The position numbers and the translations under genes were made by a program. Of a DNA stretch of 64,000 bases, positions 63,197-64,000 are shown in pieces (position 1 is the stretch's first letter; every line of letters starts with the position of its first letter). The stretch is from Micromonospora siamensis (GTDB lineage Bacteria; Actinomycetota; Actinomycetes; Mycobacteriales; Micromonosporaceae). A model generated the notes under the pieces. That model saw nothing but the letters and a program-made list of their open reading frames with translations. It did no database searches and was not told the origin of the DNA. The stretch lies in assembly GCF_900090305.1 (NCBI RefSeq), contig NZ_LT607751.1:2790001-2854000 (forward strand), written 5' to 3'.

Positions 63197-64000
63197 AGCG
63201 TGCGATCTTCTGGCAGAACTGTCCCTCGATCCATCAGACGGCGCTGATCCGGTCTGTCGGGGACGTGCTCGGCACACCGAGTGTAGTGGTGATCGAGGCA
63301 CCTTTGGACCAGCGGCGACTGGGTGCTGGCTGGACCATGCCTGATTACGGCGACAGCACGGTCATCGTCGCCCCGTCCGCCGCCGAGCGCAGGCGACTGG
63401 AAGAAGCCTCCGCCGATTCGGCGATGCACGTTTTCTCCGGGCTGGGCGCCTACCCGCAGACGACCGGATCAATGGTGCGCCTCGCCCCGTCCCGGCGCGC
63501 CGGTGGCTCGGTCAGCCTCGTCTACGTCGAGCCGTGGCCCGAGTCGCTGCTACGGGATGTCAAGTATCGCTTCGCGCGGCTGCGACACCGGGGCACGGTA
63601 GACGGGGTGCTGGCATGTGGCCGGGCTGGCGTCGAGCAGTACCGGCGGATTGGATTCGGAGCGTCACGGGTCTTCGAGTTTGGCTACTTTCTCGACGTGG
63701 CCGACGCGTGTAAGTATCCGGATGTGGGTGCGGGTGCCGGCGGTACCGGCCCGGTGCGGCTCGTCTTCGTGGGGCGGCTTGATGGAAACAAGCGCCTGAA
63801 CTGGGCCCTGAAAGCGCTCTCCGTTCTGCGGGACCGGGACTGGCGTCTCGACGTCGTAGGTACGGGACCCCGGCACGACGAACTGACTCGGCTGGCGGAC
63901 GAGCTTCATGTCGGTGATCGCGTGCGATGGCACGGTGTGTTGCCCAACCATGAGGTCAACGTCCTATTGGCGGCCTCCGACGTGCTGGTCCTGCCGAGCC
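63193..64000 (+). CDS. Glycosyltransferase family 4 protein (cut by window end)
   Basis: The first 269 codons of a glycosyltransferase are present. MKRAIFWQNCPSIHQTALIR starts an N-terminal acceptor domain, and VRLVFVGRLDGNKRLNWAL begins the GT-B donor domain with RVRWHGVLPNHEVNVLLAAS. The family EX7E segment lies beyond the window. Start and the preceding stop overlap as ATGA, so it is part of the same operon as the Wzy-like gene. It should add a sugar to the same repeat unit; donor unknown. Confidence 0.87.
   Translation, partial: MKRAIFWQNCPSIHQTALIRSVGDVLGTPSVVVIEAPLDQRRLGAGWTMPDYGDSTVIVAPSAAERRRLEEASADSAMHVFSGLGAYPQTTGSMVRLAPSRRAGGSVSLVYVEPWPESLLRDVKYRFARLRHRGTVDGVLACGRAGVEQYRRIGFGASRVFEFGYFLDVADACKYPDVGAGAGGTGPVRLVFVGRLDGNKRLNWALKALSVLRDRDWRLDVVGTGPRHDELTRLADELHVGDRVRWHGVLPNHEVNVLLAASDVLVLPS

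Overview
The window is very GC-rich actinobacterial DNA with almost every third codon position G or C. Gene content suggests a member of Micromonosporaceae, most likely Micromonospora or a close relative: topoisomerase IV genes, GlgE-type alpha-glucan genes, a c-di-AMP riboswitch upstream of a secreted peptidase, many leaderless promoters, and LamG and RHS giants. That assignment is inferred from gene types, not from a database match. No tRNA, rRNA, CRISPR array, prophage or intact insertion sequence was seen.

Layout. 1-2852: end of parE, then parC, followed by a strong terminator and a non-coding stretch with a 120-nt nested inverted repeat. 3379-9122: uracil/xanthine permease, AlkB-like dioxygenase and HAD hydrolase on the minus strand; acyltransferase and two small membrane proteins on the plus strand. 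9123-10666: promoter, c-di-AMP riboswitch, a possible 26-codon leader ORF and a secreted C39-like peptidase. 10773-22915: alpha/beta hydrolase, three polytopic glycosyltransferase-like membrane proteins, DUF952, a two-component system convergent with a TAXI-type binding lipoprotein, YaaA and an App1-like phosphatase. 22980-41630: a surface/secreted block with a Gly/Gln-rich exported protein, two tandem giant LamG paralogues with different C-terminal modules, and a divergent 2179-residue RHS protein followed by two tightly packed small genes.

41750-52313 is an alpha-glucan block: glgE-glgB on the minus strand, then divergent glgM (glgA-type) and glgC, then pgm. Together these could take glucose-6-phosphate through glucose-1-phosphate and ADP-glucose to maltose-1-phosphate and on to branched alpha-glucan. 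A vapBC-type toxin-antitoxin pair and a divergent inositol-phosphate-synthase paralogue sit inside it. 52323-64000 holds a hexapeptide acetyltransferase and a methyltransferase in atypical sequence, NAD kinase, a large secreted M14 carboxypeptidase, and the start of an exopolysaccharide cluster (bi-domain oxidoreductase, glycosyltransferase, Wzy-like protein, glycosyltransferase cut by the window edge).

A recurring feature is a -10 hexamer (TAnnnT or CAnnnT) 6 or 7 nt before a start codon. This predicts leaderless mRNAs for at least twelve genes, including glgE, glgM and glgC, and it fixes several start codons.
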